From: Musa acuminata AAA Group
Lineage: Eukaryota > Streptophyta > Magnoliopsida > Zingiberales > Musaceae
Assembly: GCF_036884655.1 (NCBI RefSeq)
Contig: NC_088330.1
Coordinates: forward strand, 31,656,001-31,720,000
Length of the DNA: 64,000 nt
Direction of reading: 5' to 3'
The position numbers and the translations under genes were made by a program. Below, piece after piece: positions 34,801 to 55,120 of this stretch (the stretch's first letter is position 1; each line of letters begins with the position of its first letter). Below the pieces are notes generated by a model. That model worked only from the letters and a program-made list of their open reading frames with translations. It had not been told where the DNA came from and made no database searches.

Positions 34801-37764
34801 ACATTTCTAAAAATTCTTAAATAATCGACTCTTAATTTCTGTAAGCTCCATACTTCTTCTGGTGTAAAATTATCAATTCGCCTTGTACGAAACTTGTTAA
34901 GCAAACAAACTGCACAAACAACATCTCCCCAAAATTCTTTAGGAATTTTTCTTTCCTTTAACATGCATCATATCATATTAAGTATAGTCTTATTTTTTCT
35001 TTATGAGACATCATTTTGTTGAGGTGTATATAGCATGGTGAAATGATGTAAAATCTCATTATTTCTATAAAGACTTTCAAATTCATTTGATCTATATTCA
35101 CCACTTCTATTTATTCTTAAACATTTAATCTTACGATCACTTTGTCTTTTAACTAAATCCTTAAATTTTTTAAATTTTCTTAAGACTTCTTTCTTTTTTT
35201 TTAACATATAAACCCAAGTTTTACTAGTATGATCATAAGTATAAGTAAGAAAATACTTGCTTCCTCTAAGTGATACTGGACTGATAATGCCATAAACATC
35301 AAAGTACACCATATCAAGTTAATGTCATACTCTTTTAATTCTTCTGACTTTGAAAGTCTTTCTTTCTTGCTTACCCGTGACATAGACTTCACCTAATTTT
35401 GATGAGCAATCAATTTTTAGAATTCTTGTCACCATATTATACTTTTGTAGAAGTTTTAAAGTCTCAAAATTTAACTGAACATATCTAAGATGTCATAGTG
35501 TAGAAATGTCTTCAATATCAGTTTTAAAATAATTTGACCGATCAAAAACACATAAATGTAGAGGAAACATTATGTTCTTTACCATTTTCATATATGAGAT
35601 TAATTTTTTATTCTCATCATGAATAGAAAGAGTGATATCTTTCATCTTAATATTATATATTTTTAAGTAATTACCTCAATCTTAGAATATTATTTTTCAT
35701 ATCAGGAACATAATAAACATCCGAGATACATAATTCTTTACTATTATTAAGTCCAAGAAAAATTTTACCTTTGCCTTTTACTGGTCTTTGAGACAGATCG
35801 TAATATTCCCGAAATAACTTATATCCATTTCTGAAACTAGCTCTTTAATATAATACATATGATTTGAGGCTCCTGTATTTAGATAACATGTCATAAACTG
35901 ACCATCTTTGAAATTATCATAAGTCATTGGTAAAACTTGATTTTCGTTCTTTTCTTCCTCCACAAAATTTATCTTATCACCTTGATTATTAGGATTATAA
36001 TAACATTCATAGGAGTAATGTCCATACATTTTGCAAACATAGTATTATATTTCAAACCTTTTATAATTTTTGCCATAGCCTCGATTATAACCTCGGCCTC
36101 TTTGGTTAGAAATTTCTCCATTACTTTCATTATTTGGATATTCTTGATTGGTTTGATTTATGTCTCCTCTTCCTCTTTATCACGTCCTCTTTCTTTGTGA
36201 GAATTTGATTTATATTTATTTTCAAGAGTAAACTTGGTTTGTAGTACTTAATCCATAGTTTTGTTTTCTTTTCTTTTTGTAATCATTTGTTTATGAACTC
36301 GAAGGAAATCAATAAGTTGTTCTAAAGATATTTTTTTCAAATCTTTAGATTCTTCAATCGCAACAATAATAAAATCAAATTCTTGATCTAGAAATCTCAG
36401 TATTTTTTTTATTACTCTTTGATCACTTATTTATTCATAATTTGGTCCTATTTGATGAACAATAAAAATGATTTTTGAGAAGTAATCAGAAATAATTTTA
36501 GAAGTACCTTATTATAATTTTTCCATAGAACTTGTAGAATAAGTTTTTTTACTTCATCAACACCACCAAATGTTTTTTAAAGCATTTCCCAAGTCTCCTT
36601 TGAAGTATTTGCTGGAGCGTTGATCTTAAATATTGTATTATCAAGCCCTTGATAGATCGTGAAAAAGGCTTTTTTCTCTTTTTTCTTTAGTTGATTTCTT
36701 GTTAGACTTGGTTCAACGAATCCATTTTCTATAAACTCCAATACATCTTGGGAGCATAGAAGAACCTTCGTTTGAATACATCATATGTCATAATTTTTTT
36801 TTGTCAGAGAATCTAAAGTTAGATGATATTTGAAGAAGATGTCATAGCTTAACCTATGTTCTGATACCAAGTATTGAACTTGATAAGAAGAAGTGATAAA
36901 GCTATTAAACTAAGGAATAATAGAACAAGATTAAATCTTTCATATTTCTCTTAAAAATCTTTACAATTTTAGAAACTCTATATGTTTCATGATCCAAGAG
37001 GTTTATATAACCCCTAAGGATATATTATATTAATTATATTCAAAATAAATCATTCTCGTTTAAGAAATCAACCAATAGTCACAGTTTTTTTCATAGACAT
37101 TTAATCTATTTTTCTGTAATAAATATCTCACTTATGTTCACTTATGTGATGCAATGAACCTTTTTTTTTTATAATGAAATTAACCTCTTTGAACAAGTTT
37201 AATTCCAATACCATGCACCCATCATCATCCGCCATTTCTGAGAGAGGCGAAACGTGCAGGATGGCGCCGGAGAAGTTGCAGGCGGTGGATGGCCTCCACA
37301 AGCTGTGTAAATGGATCGAAGGACGTGGAATAAAGAGAGCTGCAGTGACTAATGCTCCGAGGGCAAATGCACAACTCATGATCTCGCTTCTTGGCCTGAC
37401 TGATTTCTTCCAGCTTATAGTGGTTGGCAGTGAATGCGATAGACCAAAGCCATATCCTGACCCTTATCTGAAGGCTCTCAAGGATCTTGGTGCCTCCCCT
37501 AACCACACATTTGTGTTTGAGGTTGTTCTTCTTCTCCTCGCCACCAGTTATGATGTAGTTTTGGTCTAATTTCCATGCCTTCATCATCGTTTTCTTCTTC
37601 AGGATTCTGCGTCAGGGATAGAAGCTGCGGTCGCAGCAGCAATGCCTGTATTGGGGTTGACGACAAGAAACCCGGAGCAGCTGCTGATGGATGCAGGAGC
37701 AACCTTCCTCATCAAGAACTTCGAAGATCCAAAACTCTGGGAGAACCTTGAGAAGTTAGTGTGA
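31883..37764 (+). CDS. HAD-superfamily phosphatase, Sgpp-like
   Basis: Five exons: 31883-32046, 32155-32269, 32343-32497, 37260-37521 and 37603-37764. Phases are consistent and the product is 285 residues. HAD motifs are complete: motif I LFDIDGTLCDSD (exon 2; first Asp is the nucleophile), motif II Thr in AAVTNAP, motif III Lys in DRPKPYPDP, and motif IV VFEDSASGIEAA across the exon 4/5 junction. The cap region includes FYVDNISGNHNDDIA. Arabidopsis Sgpp (At2g38740) hydrolyses small sugar or polyol phosphates; the substrate here is inferred. The N-terminus has about 45 extra residues compared with Sgpp and could be a transit peptide. An in-frame ATG at 32015 (Met45) would give 241 residues, near the Arabidopsis length. 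Exon 2 has tandem acceptors (GCAGCAG). Intron 3 holds an antisense copia element, yet the flanking splice sites look intact. Confidence 0.93.
32600..32877 (-). repeat. 3' LTR of the intronic copia element
   Basis: About 278 bp, with TG at its left end and CA at its right end on the plus strand. It aligns along its length with 36872-37210, sharing words such as ATTCAAAATAAAT, GACATTTAATCTATTTTT and ACAAT/GCAATGAAC in order. Divergence and indels are considerable, so the insertion is not recent. Confidence 0.8.
36872..37210 (-). repeat. 5' LTR of the intronic copia element
   Basis: About 339 bp and related to the left LTR. It is longer because of indels, and its terminal dinucleotides have mutated (TA where the left copy has TG or CA). 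It borders the primer-binding site on its internal side. The right edge lies only about 50 bp before the acceptor of exon 4. Confidence 0.75.
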
Positions 37765-38573
37765 CCAACTGGAACTCGATCCTTCATGTACTTTTACGCA
37801 TGCCTGTTGCAGGAAGCCATGCATGAAGAGACCCGTCATGGAGTCAGACTTGAAGGATGCATGCTTAAATTATCCTCCTCTTTTTATGTAATGGTAATTT
37901 AGGATATTATAATGGATAATTTCACATGAAGCAAACACATACTTGGTGGATTAATTTAAATGCTGTTTAAGTGACTTCAGAAGTTGCAGCAAAAGGATGC
38001 TTTTCCAGCACAGAACACAGGTTAATGGAAAAGAAGTTGATGTTATAAGAAGAATGATGCTTAAGACTGCTGAGAAATCCATGGTCCAGTTTGATCCAAG
38101 CCTAACCCTATGCAGAAGGCTATCTTCTATGTAGAGCATGGAGAACAATGAGATGCAGCAAATAATGAAGTGACAAAGTGGTGTTAGTGATTTGTTTGGT
38201 GCTACTAATGGACATTGAGCAAGTATAGTAGTCATCCAGAAACTTAGTATCAATCACTAAAGCATGAAGACATGTTTCCTAATGGGTACTTCAGCAAGAG
38301 AGAAAGCAAATGACTCAGTCAAACCAAGTCAATTTTCATTATTCTTGTCATTTAGGTCTTGTATTTTATATCCTAAATCCTTGTGGTTGTTTTGGTAGTG
38401 CGTGAAGACATATATATATCCATGCACATAATTCCCACGTACCTGAAGTCATTCCACCTGAGAAGCTTCGGTCAACGCTACGGATTCAAACCAGACGTGA
38501 AGGTTAACAATAACCATAGGAATAGACTTCGATTTACCAAAACAGAAGACACGCCTTCTTAATTAGAAGACGT
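37765..38573. other. 3' region of the HAD phosphatase gene and upstream region of the next gene
   Basis: AT-rich, with a TATATATATC run near 38411. The minus-strand ORF at 37951-38253 shows no recognisable family. The right end should hold the promoter and start of the leader for the 38.6 kb gene. Confidence 0.45.
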
Positions 38574-38603
38574 CTTCTTCTTCTTCTTCTTCTTCTTCTT
38601 CTT
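38574..38603. repeat. (TTC)n microsatellite in the leader
   Basis: A TTC run of about ten units lies immediately before the uORF and main start codon of the 38.6 kb gene. Pyrimidine-rich leaders of this kind are common in plant genes. Confidence 0.9.
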
Positions 38604-38609
38604 GCTGCA

Positions 38610-38633
38610 ATGGAGGAGACGAGGGGAAGATGA
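38610..38633 (+). promoter_or_regulatory. uORF whose stop overlaps the main start codon (ATGA)
   Basis: A seven-codon uORF (MEETRGR, stop at 38631-38633) ends in an ATGA overlap with the main ATG at 38630-38632. A ribosome finishing the uORF would stop exactly at the main start, which could allow reinitiation by a short shift or leaky scanning. The overlap is seen directly; translational control is inference. Confidence 0.55.
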
Positions 38634-39295
38634 AGTGCACGCAGCACCCCCTGGAGGGCGGTGTCGGCGTCTGCGCTCCCTGCCTCAGCGAGCGCCTCCT
38701 CGCCCTCGCAGCAACCATCCCCCCGGCATCTCACTCGCCGGATCACCAACGCCCGAAGGACTCCCCCCGGTCGCCCTCGCTTCCGCCCCACCCTGTCCCC
38801 TGCGCCTCTCGCACCGCCGCTAGCTCCCGGCGGTCCTCCATTGTCTCGATGCTCTTCGGCCGCCACGGATCGGTTAACCGTAATAAGCAGCCCCAGCGTT
38901 CGAGCTTCTGGCTGTCGACGCTGCTCCATGGCCGGCGGAGCAAGAACATTTCGTGCCCGTTATCCGCGGCGCTGGGGCGGGACCGGATGACGCCGCTTGA
39001 TCCCGGGGGCGTTTCCGACGCCGAGTCGCTGCGCCGGCCGCGGCGTACGAAACTGCCCCCGCCGAGGGAGGCGACGGAGTACCACCATCGCGGCGTCGGC
39101 CTCGCGGGATTCGCCATGTGCTGCAGCCCGCTGGTGACCGCTCGCCCCTGCCGGCAGAGATCCCGAGTGGCGGAGCTCGGTTTCGCCTGCGAGACACCGA
39201 GAGCGGCGCTCGGCCCGCACCATCGCAGGCACGCGTCCGCCGGAGGGCCGATGCTGTTCCCCAACCGGTCACGAAGGGTAAGCGGAATACGATGA
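38630..39295 (+). CDS. Uncharacterised plant protein starting with a Cys/His motif (MKC..HP..GVGVCAPCL)
   Basis: One exon of 221 residues. The N-terminus MKCTQHPLEGGVGVCAPCLSERLLAL matches the short Cys/His motif found in a plant family of unknown function and, in related form, at the start of OCTOPUS-like proteins. The rest is Ser/Arg/Pro-rich with conserved-looking patches: SRRSSIVSMLFGR, SSFWLSTLLHG, GFAMCCSPLV and the C-terminal NRSRR. No enzyme domain is visible. The coding region is strongly GC-rich and the flanks AT-rich. A GTAAG after NRSRR (39279) could be a splice donor, but the family tends to end near this motif and no downstream exon was found, so I keep the single-exon model. 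A small uORF overlaps the start. Confidence 0.75.
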   Translation: MKCTQHPLEGGVGVCAPCLSERLLALAATIPPASHSPDHQRPKDSPRSPSLPPHPVPCASRTAASSRRSSIVSMLFGRHGSVNRNKQPQRSSFWLSTLLHGRRSKNISCPLSAALGRDRMTPLDPGGVSDAESLRRPRRTKLPPPREATEYHHRGVGLAGFAMCCSPLVTARPCRQRSRVAELGFACETPRAALGPHHRRHASAGGPMLFPNRSRRVSGIR

Positions 39296-40634
39296 ATTCC
39301 GCTGGCGGTTCTACCCCCACAGGCATTACCTTTTTACCGTTGTGCCATTATTAGTTACGATTAAAGAATGAAAATTTTAATTTGGTCTATAGTTGTGTAA
39401 ATAAAAAAGAAAAAAATCTTGCACATATGTGTGTAAACGAGCATACTTCATACTTCGAAGAATTGCTATGAATGGATTTCTCCCTTTCTTTATTCTCAAG
39501 ATTCGCTTAAAATTAAATTTTCACGTTAAAGAATTGCACATTTAAAAGTAAATGCATAGTTTCATACCATTATACATAGACAAACCTTTCGACCATTTTA
39601 ACTATACATACAATTTATTAACTACTTAGGATAGTAATTAAATTGGAAGCATACTATTTAGAGCCCTTTGCTTACTATTCATAATCTCTTAAAAAAGTAA
39701 TATTTTAATATTCATAGCCCCTATAATTTCCCCACCAAAATCGCTATAGATCCACCACCCCCAACTTAACCCCCCACCACTCTTATGTGTCATGTCACCG
39801 CTCATCACCCTCAACCTATCTCACTCCTTTGTTGCTGACTCAACCCACGGCCCTCTATCGCTAATCATCGCCCCTCAATAAATTTACAAGGATAAATTTA
39901 TCATAAAGTATTAAATAAAATGTTGAAATATAATTTTACCAAACAGCATTTACCTCAATGCACACTTAAAATATAATTTTCAGCATTCCATAATTATACT
40001 TTTCTTCAATTGTATACTAAAAATAAAAATATATCCCCAAACAGTCTTAATATACACAAGGATTGCCTAGCAGAATATATCTAATCAGCATTTTCTAACT
40101 GGTCATGACTTGCAGAATAGAATTTAGAATAAAATTTAGACATTGTAAACGAAATAAGCAACTGCCACATTTTGTGGATACTAGAATTATCTACAACTTA
40201 GAAGGGCAAAGCACAAAAATCCATCGGATTGGAGAGAAAAGGCCTGTTGTACACACATGTTGTAACTCAACCCTACCCTTCAAGCACAATGCATGATAGT
40301 ACAGTATGAATTATCAATAAAACCAAAGCAATTTGGGCATCAACGATTATCTGATAAATAAACTATACTATTATATTTTGTTAAGCTAGGCTAACAGCGA
40401 CACCAGTCACTTACTATGACTATTACTTTCAGACAAAATCCAAGCATACCTTCCCACAATTGCAGAATACATCGCTAGATCCAGATATGAAATGAAAATG
40501 CTGGAAATATCTTAATAGTGCACACCACAGAATAGCATGGGACTTGCTCATTTGCATAAACCGCTACCGTAAACCATCACTCCCTTAGTTGATCGATGCA
40601 GGTTGTAAGTCGAGGGAAGCCAATATGGATGAGT
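39296..40634. other. Convergent 3' regions, AT-rich
   Basis: This lies between the stop of the 38.6 kb gene (plus) and the stop of the RABH1 gene (minus) and should hold both 3' untranslated regions. A C-rich pyrimidine patch lies near 39720-39880. No coding sequence is recognised. Confidence 0.5.
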
Positions 40635-50793
<10,159 letters not shown>

Positions 50794-51903
50794 CTATGCC
50801 CCGATCAGCCACCGGTAAAAGCCGTAGTAACCACCCTCCTCCGCCTCCCGCCGGGCGCTCCCCTCCAGATCCCACGAGTGCCGTCCCACGGAGCCGCCGC
50901 CGTCTTCGTCGTAACGGCAGCTCCACCGGCCGGAGAAGCGAAGCGATGAGAACGACGACGACGCCGACGAGGCCAGCCGGTCCACGTACTCCTTCAGCCA
51001 CCTTCGCCCTCCCCCCGCCGCTTCAGCCACCTCCTCCCCCGGCGCCCCCGGAGACGCGTCGGCCGCGCTGTCCCCTGGCTTCACCACCTTCTCCGTCCGC
51101 CTCGCAATCCGCGCCACCACCGCCTCCACCTCCTCTTCCACCAGGAACTCGAACGACGACCCTATCGAGTACGTTCTCAGACTCGGTGGCAGCGGTGGCG
51201 GGTTGTTCCCAGATTCTTCCCCCGAGGAAGTCCTCCGGTGACTGACGCTGCCAATCTCGATCCTAAAGCTGCCGGATCTTGAGGTATCCCGGTCGACGGC
51301 GACTGGTGGCGCAGCCGATGACGGCGGCACCTGAAGGGGCGGGATGGGGAGGGCGATGGAGGCGCGGCAGAGGGGGCAAGAAGGGGTGTTCCTTAACCAG
51401 GGTTCGACGCACGACGAGTGGAAGGCGTGGCGGCAGGCAGGGAGGAGGCGGAGTTCGTCGTGAGGGCGGAACGGGCAAAGGCAGACGGCGCAGTCCGGCG
51501 AGGACTTGGGGAGGGAGGCGAGGGCGGAGGCCAGCGTGAACACGGGGAGGGAGTCGATGAGAGCCGCATTCTCCCGATCGGAGAGGGCGGAGTCGGCGGC
51601 AGCAGCGGAGGAGCCCGAGGCGGAGCGCGAGCGGGCGAGAGACACCGACAAGGCAGTGACGGCGGAGGAAGAGCGGCGTCGGAAGGAGAGGAAACGGAGG
51701 AGGAGGTGGATGGAGAAGGAGGCGACGATGACGAAGGCGATTATGGCGGCGATGATGAGAAGGCTCGGGCTGAGAATTCCCATAGGCGAGGGGTGGGAGG
51801 CGATGGAGGGCTGGCGATCGACCTCCACCGCTGACATCCGGGGTCCAACCGCCGGCGCCTGCGGAGGCGGCGGCGGAGCTGGAGGAGGGGGAGGCGAGTC
51901 CAT
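50794..51903 (-). CDS. ATL-family RING-H2 E3 ubiquitin ligase
   Basis: One exon encodes 369 residues. After a Pro-rich N-terminus, residues 46-70 form a single membrane segment (SLLIIAAIIAFVIVASFSIH). A degenerate GLD-like motif (IDSLPVF, 116-122) follows. The RING-H2 finger spans 138-179 with ligands C138, C141, C157, H159, H162, C165, C176 and C179 and the conserved PWL before the last pair. This order (membrane segment, GLD, RING-H2) defines the ATL family, and lack of introns is typical. The Ser-rich tail ends GFYRWLIGA and resembles ATL4-type members; the subfamily is inferred. ATL proteins ubiquitinate targets at membranes, often in defence or hormone responses; the substrate is unknown. 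A TATA-like box lies 45-54 bases upstream of the start. Confidence 0.92.
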   Translation of the reverse strand: MDSPPPPPAPPPPPQAPAVGPRMSAVEVDRQPSIASHPSPMGILSPSLLIIAAIIAFVIVASFSIHLLLRFLSFRRRSSSAVTALSVSLARSRSASGSSAAAADSALSDRENAALIDSLPVFTLASALASLPKSSPDCAVCLCPFRPHDELRLLPACRHAFHSSCVEPWLRNTPSCPLCRASIALPIPPLQVPPSSAAPPVAVDRDTSRSGSFRIEIGSVSHRRTSSGEESGNNPPPLPPSLRTYSIGSSFEFLVEEEVEAVVARIARRTEKVVKPGDSAADASPGAPGEEVAEAAGGGRRWLKEYVDRLASSASSSFSSLRFSGRWSCRYDEDGGGSVGRHSWDLEGSARREAEEGGYYGFYRWLIGA

Positions 51904-51947
51904 GGCGAAGGCGGGGAGAGAACCAGAGAAAGGTTTCTTTTGTTGCC

Positions 51948-51957
51948 TTATATATAT
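51948..51957 (-). promoter_or_regulatory. TATA-like box of the ATL gene
   Basis: On the minus strand TATATATAAGG lies about 45-54 bases before the ATG, preceded further upstream by a GA/GT-rich tract (51961-51995). The spacing implies a short leader of about 15-25 bases. Inferred from motif and position only. Confidence 0.5.
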
Positions 51958-51964
51958 TCACACA

Positions 51965-51966
<2 letters not shown>

Positions 51967-51995
<29 letters not shown>
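51967..51995. repeat. (CT)n microsatellite in the ATL promoter
   Basis: A CT run (GA on the gene's strand) lies immediately upstream of the TATA-like box. GA-rich promoter elements are common in plants and bind BPC-type factors; a role here is inference. Confidence 0.9.
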
Positions 51996-51997
<2 letters not shown>

Positions 51998-54900
51998 GCT
52001 GTAGTATATGTTATTAGTTCTCATCTGACACAATTTCTATTAAAAATAAAAAATAATGGAACAAATTTTTTATGTATATTTTTAGATATTTATCATATAT
52101 AAATATATTATATAACTATGATCACTAGACATTTATAATAGCATTCAAAAAAATATCTCAGTAACTATAATAAATTTAAGTCTTAAAATAATTTTATTTC
52201 CACTATTTTTTTCTTCAAGTTCCAACTCTATCTTTCCTTTCTTGTTATCTTTTATAAAATCAAAATATTCATAAGAATTAACACATAACAACAACATTAG
52301 AAATAAATCATACTATTCTGACTACTTGAGATCAACTATGTGAAATTGAGCTCAGTAAAAAATATTTCATATACATATATATTTATAATAGAATTAAATA
52401 ACTACAAGTTGACTGTTGAAGTCTTTGCAATCTTCCAAATGGATTTATTTCTTTCTAAAAGCACTTGCATGACTTTTGGAATCCCCTAGGGTTTCAAAAC
52501 CCTATTTCCCTAGGTAGCATGACAAAGAAAAGATGTTTTTGAGAACCCTTGAGCAGAATGGAAAAGGTAAAACCCTATTTCTCATATGAGCAATTTCTCC
52601 CTTTCTTCCATCAGTTGGTTTGCTTCTGTTGATTGATTCACATTATAGGGAGCCTTTAACTCAGAAAGTTGATAGACCTCCAAAATCTATGGTGGAAAGC
52701 CTGAAATGGATCATTGCTAGATCTCAGTTTTATTTACTGGAACTCATTATATGCTGCAGCATTCTCCATGATGTACATTTGAATCAGTGACAGAAGGCAT
52801 TCATTCAGCTCTGCTCCTAGCATTAAGTAGCATTATGAGAGCAGAATTGTTTTCTTGTGCAGGAAATACCAGTCCAAGTATAATTCGTGTGTTTGAAAGA
52901 GGAATCAATGGATGAAACAAGTATGCTTTGTGTGGCAAACTCTGGATAGATGATTGCATGACAGGAGCACTAGTAAGCGTGAAAAGAATCCTAGGCAGAT
53001 CACAAAGTTTCAGGAACAGTGACACTTTGTGTTGGATGGACCTCTAACAATTAATTCATCCGAATGATAAGTTTGTATACTCCATTATGGAAGCAAGAAG
53101 AAAAAGCAGCAGACATGTCTGTTCTGATTGATGGAGGAGTTTACTGGTTAAACCAAGAACAGCACTGTATGCTGCAGTAGGTGGGGCACTCAACATTGCA
53201 TCTTGCAATGGATCACAAACAATATTCACATCACATAATAAAAAGTCCACAATTTTCTTCTTCCTGAGAGAGGGAAAAGCCAAGGAGAACAAAGGTTGAG
53301 GAAATTGTGTACAAAACAATGAAACATTTTAATGTGGAGAAAAAGAACAGATAATCTACATTGAAATGAAATATTTTTTATAATCATCTCGATTCACAGT
53401 CTCTCTCATAATGACTGGACTGTGGTTTTGATGCTATAAAAGATTCTCACATGTTAAAGAGATATTCTGTCATAATTTCTCTAATATGGATATTCAGCAT
53501 CTCGGGCCATGTTGGCTTTAGTCATCACCTTGAACTGATGATCTTAATCTGTCCTCCTCACATTGCAAGCAGTTTTTTCCAAAACTACTATATGAGATTA
53601 AATAACAATTGATTTTTTATCATAACCATGAGCAGAAGATTATGGTTTGAAGAAAAGAGGCATAGAATATTCACTCAAACTTGTGTCTTAGAAGTTAATT
53701 AATCAGCATCATGACAACTAAATTAGCCAATGTCTAATGATAGTTGATATTGTGACAACTGAGATGGCTATTGCCTTGCACCAATGCAAGAACAGCAAGC
53801 AACCAAGCTAAAGAAATGGTGGATATCAGTGTTTGACATGGAAGGATTCTTTTGTGCTGGTTCTAAAGTCATTCTCCAAAGCAGTGGAAGAAATTTATAT
53901 CAGGTAGGTTGCAGTGAACATGCTTGTGGAACATAAACTAGTGCCCCTGGAGGCAGAAGATATGGTGGTGGAGAGGGGGAGGCAGTCGTTTCATCTTATA
54001 AAGAACTACATTAAGCTAAGGTCAGTGATAACATAAACCATGTTCCTTAGCGTTGACAATGATAAGGAGAATGTGAGTAATATTTTTTTAAGTTTGCAAG
54101 TGCTAATTAACAAATCAATGGAGGAGTGCAGCAGGTGTGCTGTTTGTTCTCTGCAAATTCTAGACAGCAGCAACATGTGCCCACTCCTCACAAGAATATT
54201 TGGAGCTCATAGATTACACCAGGCTGAGGGAATGTACTTTTTGGCTTGTACAGCAAAGGGGAAGAAGTGGCATTGGCTTCAGCTAAAGTGACGAAGAGTG
54301 TTGTTGATGAGGGAATGTACTCTGCAAATTCATGGATGTCTGAATCCAGCTTTGCCAGAGTGTTGATAGTTTCTCTTGTTATGAATCATGATCAAGACAT
54401 TCATCTACTGATTAATTACTAGAATCCAACTCCTACTAGATATTTGTAGTTATGTTTCCTTGTAAGTGCTAGATTGAAGATAATTATCATTAAAATAAAA
54501 TGTAGTGCATGAGATTACCCTCATTGTAGGATAAGAAGAATGCCAATGCAAGTAGTTTTACCACTGCCAATAGAGAAATTATTTTCGTTTAAGGCTTACC
54601 CTTTGAAGCTCCTCGCTTGAAGGGGATGTCAACATGTATATGAATCCTTTGGCACTGAATTATGAGCATTGAGCAGAGGCTTAATCAAGTACTCGTGCAA
54701 TTGGTACAAACTATGTTGAGGCCCCATCTGAATCATGTCTAACTCTGTATTCCTTGCAGATTCAATTGAAGTCTCTGCAAAAGTTGGAGAGTGCATAAAT
54801 GAGCAAGAGTTTATCTACACTAGAAAGAATCATAAAAATTACCTTTAGAAGTTACCTAGTGTGAAGAACATCACATCACATCACAATTAAAGATCTCATC

Positions 54901-55015
54901 TTTCTCAGAGCACATGAAGGTCTTCCAGTGAGACCAAGAGGTACTCCACATATTTAAGCTCTGTGATTTGCATAAATGTTGATCGTGGTAGGTTCAACCA
55001 CCACCCACATCTCAC
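51996..55015. other. Gene-poor stretch, no supported gene
   Basis: No recognisable protein is found on either strand. A palindromic pair of telo-box words lies at 52487-52504 (TAGGGTTT, CA, AAACCCTA) with a third at 52570-52577. The rest is ordinary AT-rich DNA with short ORFs. Confidence 0.45.
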
Positions 55016-55120
55016 ATGGATCAAGCAAGGGAAACAGATGCTGAGCAGCAAAAAAGAAAGGCAATTCAAACATTCGTCCTTTTAGTTCTTGCCATGTTCA
55101 TAGTGTTGTTTCTGGACTAA
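55016..55120 (+). CDS. Possible 34-residue membrane micropeptide
   Basis: The ORF begins with MDQARETDAEQQKRKA and ends with an uninterrupted hydrophobic segment (TFVLLVLAMFIVLFL) and Asp. A charged, soluble N-terminus followed by one membrane helix is a coherent design. A TATA-like TATTTAAG lies about 65 bases upstream of the ATG, a plausible promoter spacing. No homologue is recognised, and 34-codon ORFs occur by chance, so this is only a candidate. Confidence 0.25.
   Translation: MDQARETDAEQQKRKAIQTFVLLVLAMFIVLFLD

Larger units (their letters stand above)
32600..37210 (-). mobile_element. Inactive Ty1/copia retrotransposon in intron 3 of the HAD phosphatase gene
   Basis: A 4.6 kb element lies antisense to its host gene. 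It has LTRs at both ends and, on the minus strand from right to left, a primer-binding site like initiator-Met tRNA (about 36858-36870, TTGGTATCAGAAC), a gag zinc knuckle relic (about 36000-36050, VCKMYGHYSYEC), a protease relic (NTGASNHM near 35870-35895, catalytic Asp changed to Asn), integrase (about 34630-35312, including EFWGDVVC and YILLGYP), reverse transcriptase (about 33700-34560) and RNase H remains (about 33100-33400). The order is that of Ty1/copia. Stops, frameshifts and the protease change make it inactive. No clear target-site duplication remains. Confidence 0.92.

Noticed and set aside
39279..39295. Possible splice donor at the end of the 38.6 kb gene
   Set aside because: GTAAG is present, but no downstream exon on the plus strand was found and the family tends to end near the NRSR motif.
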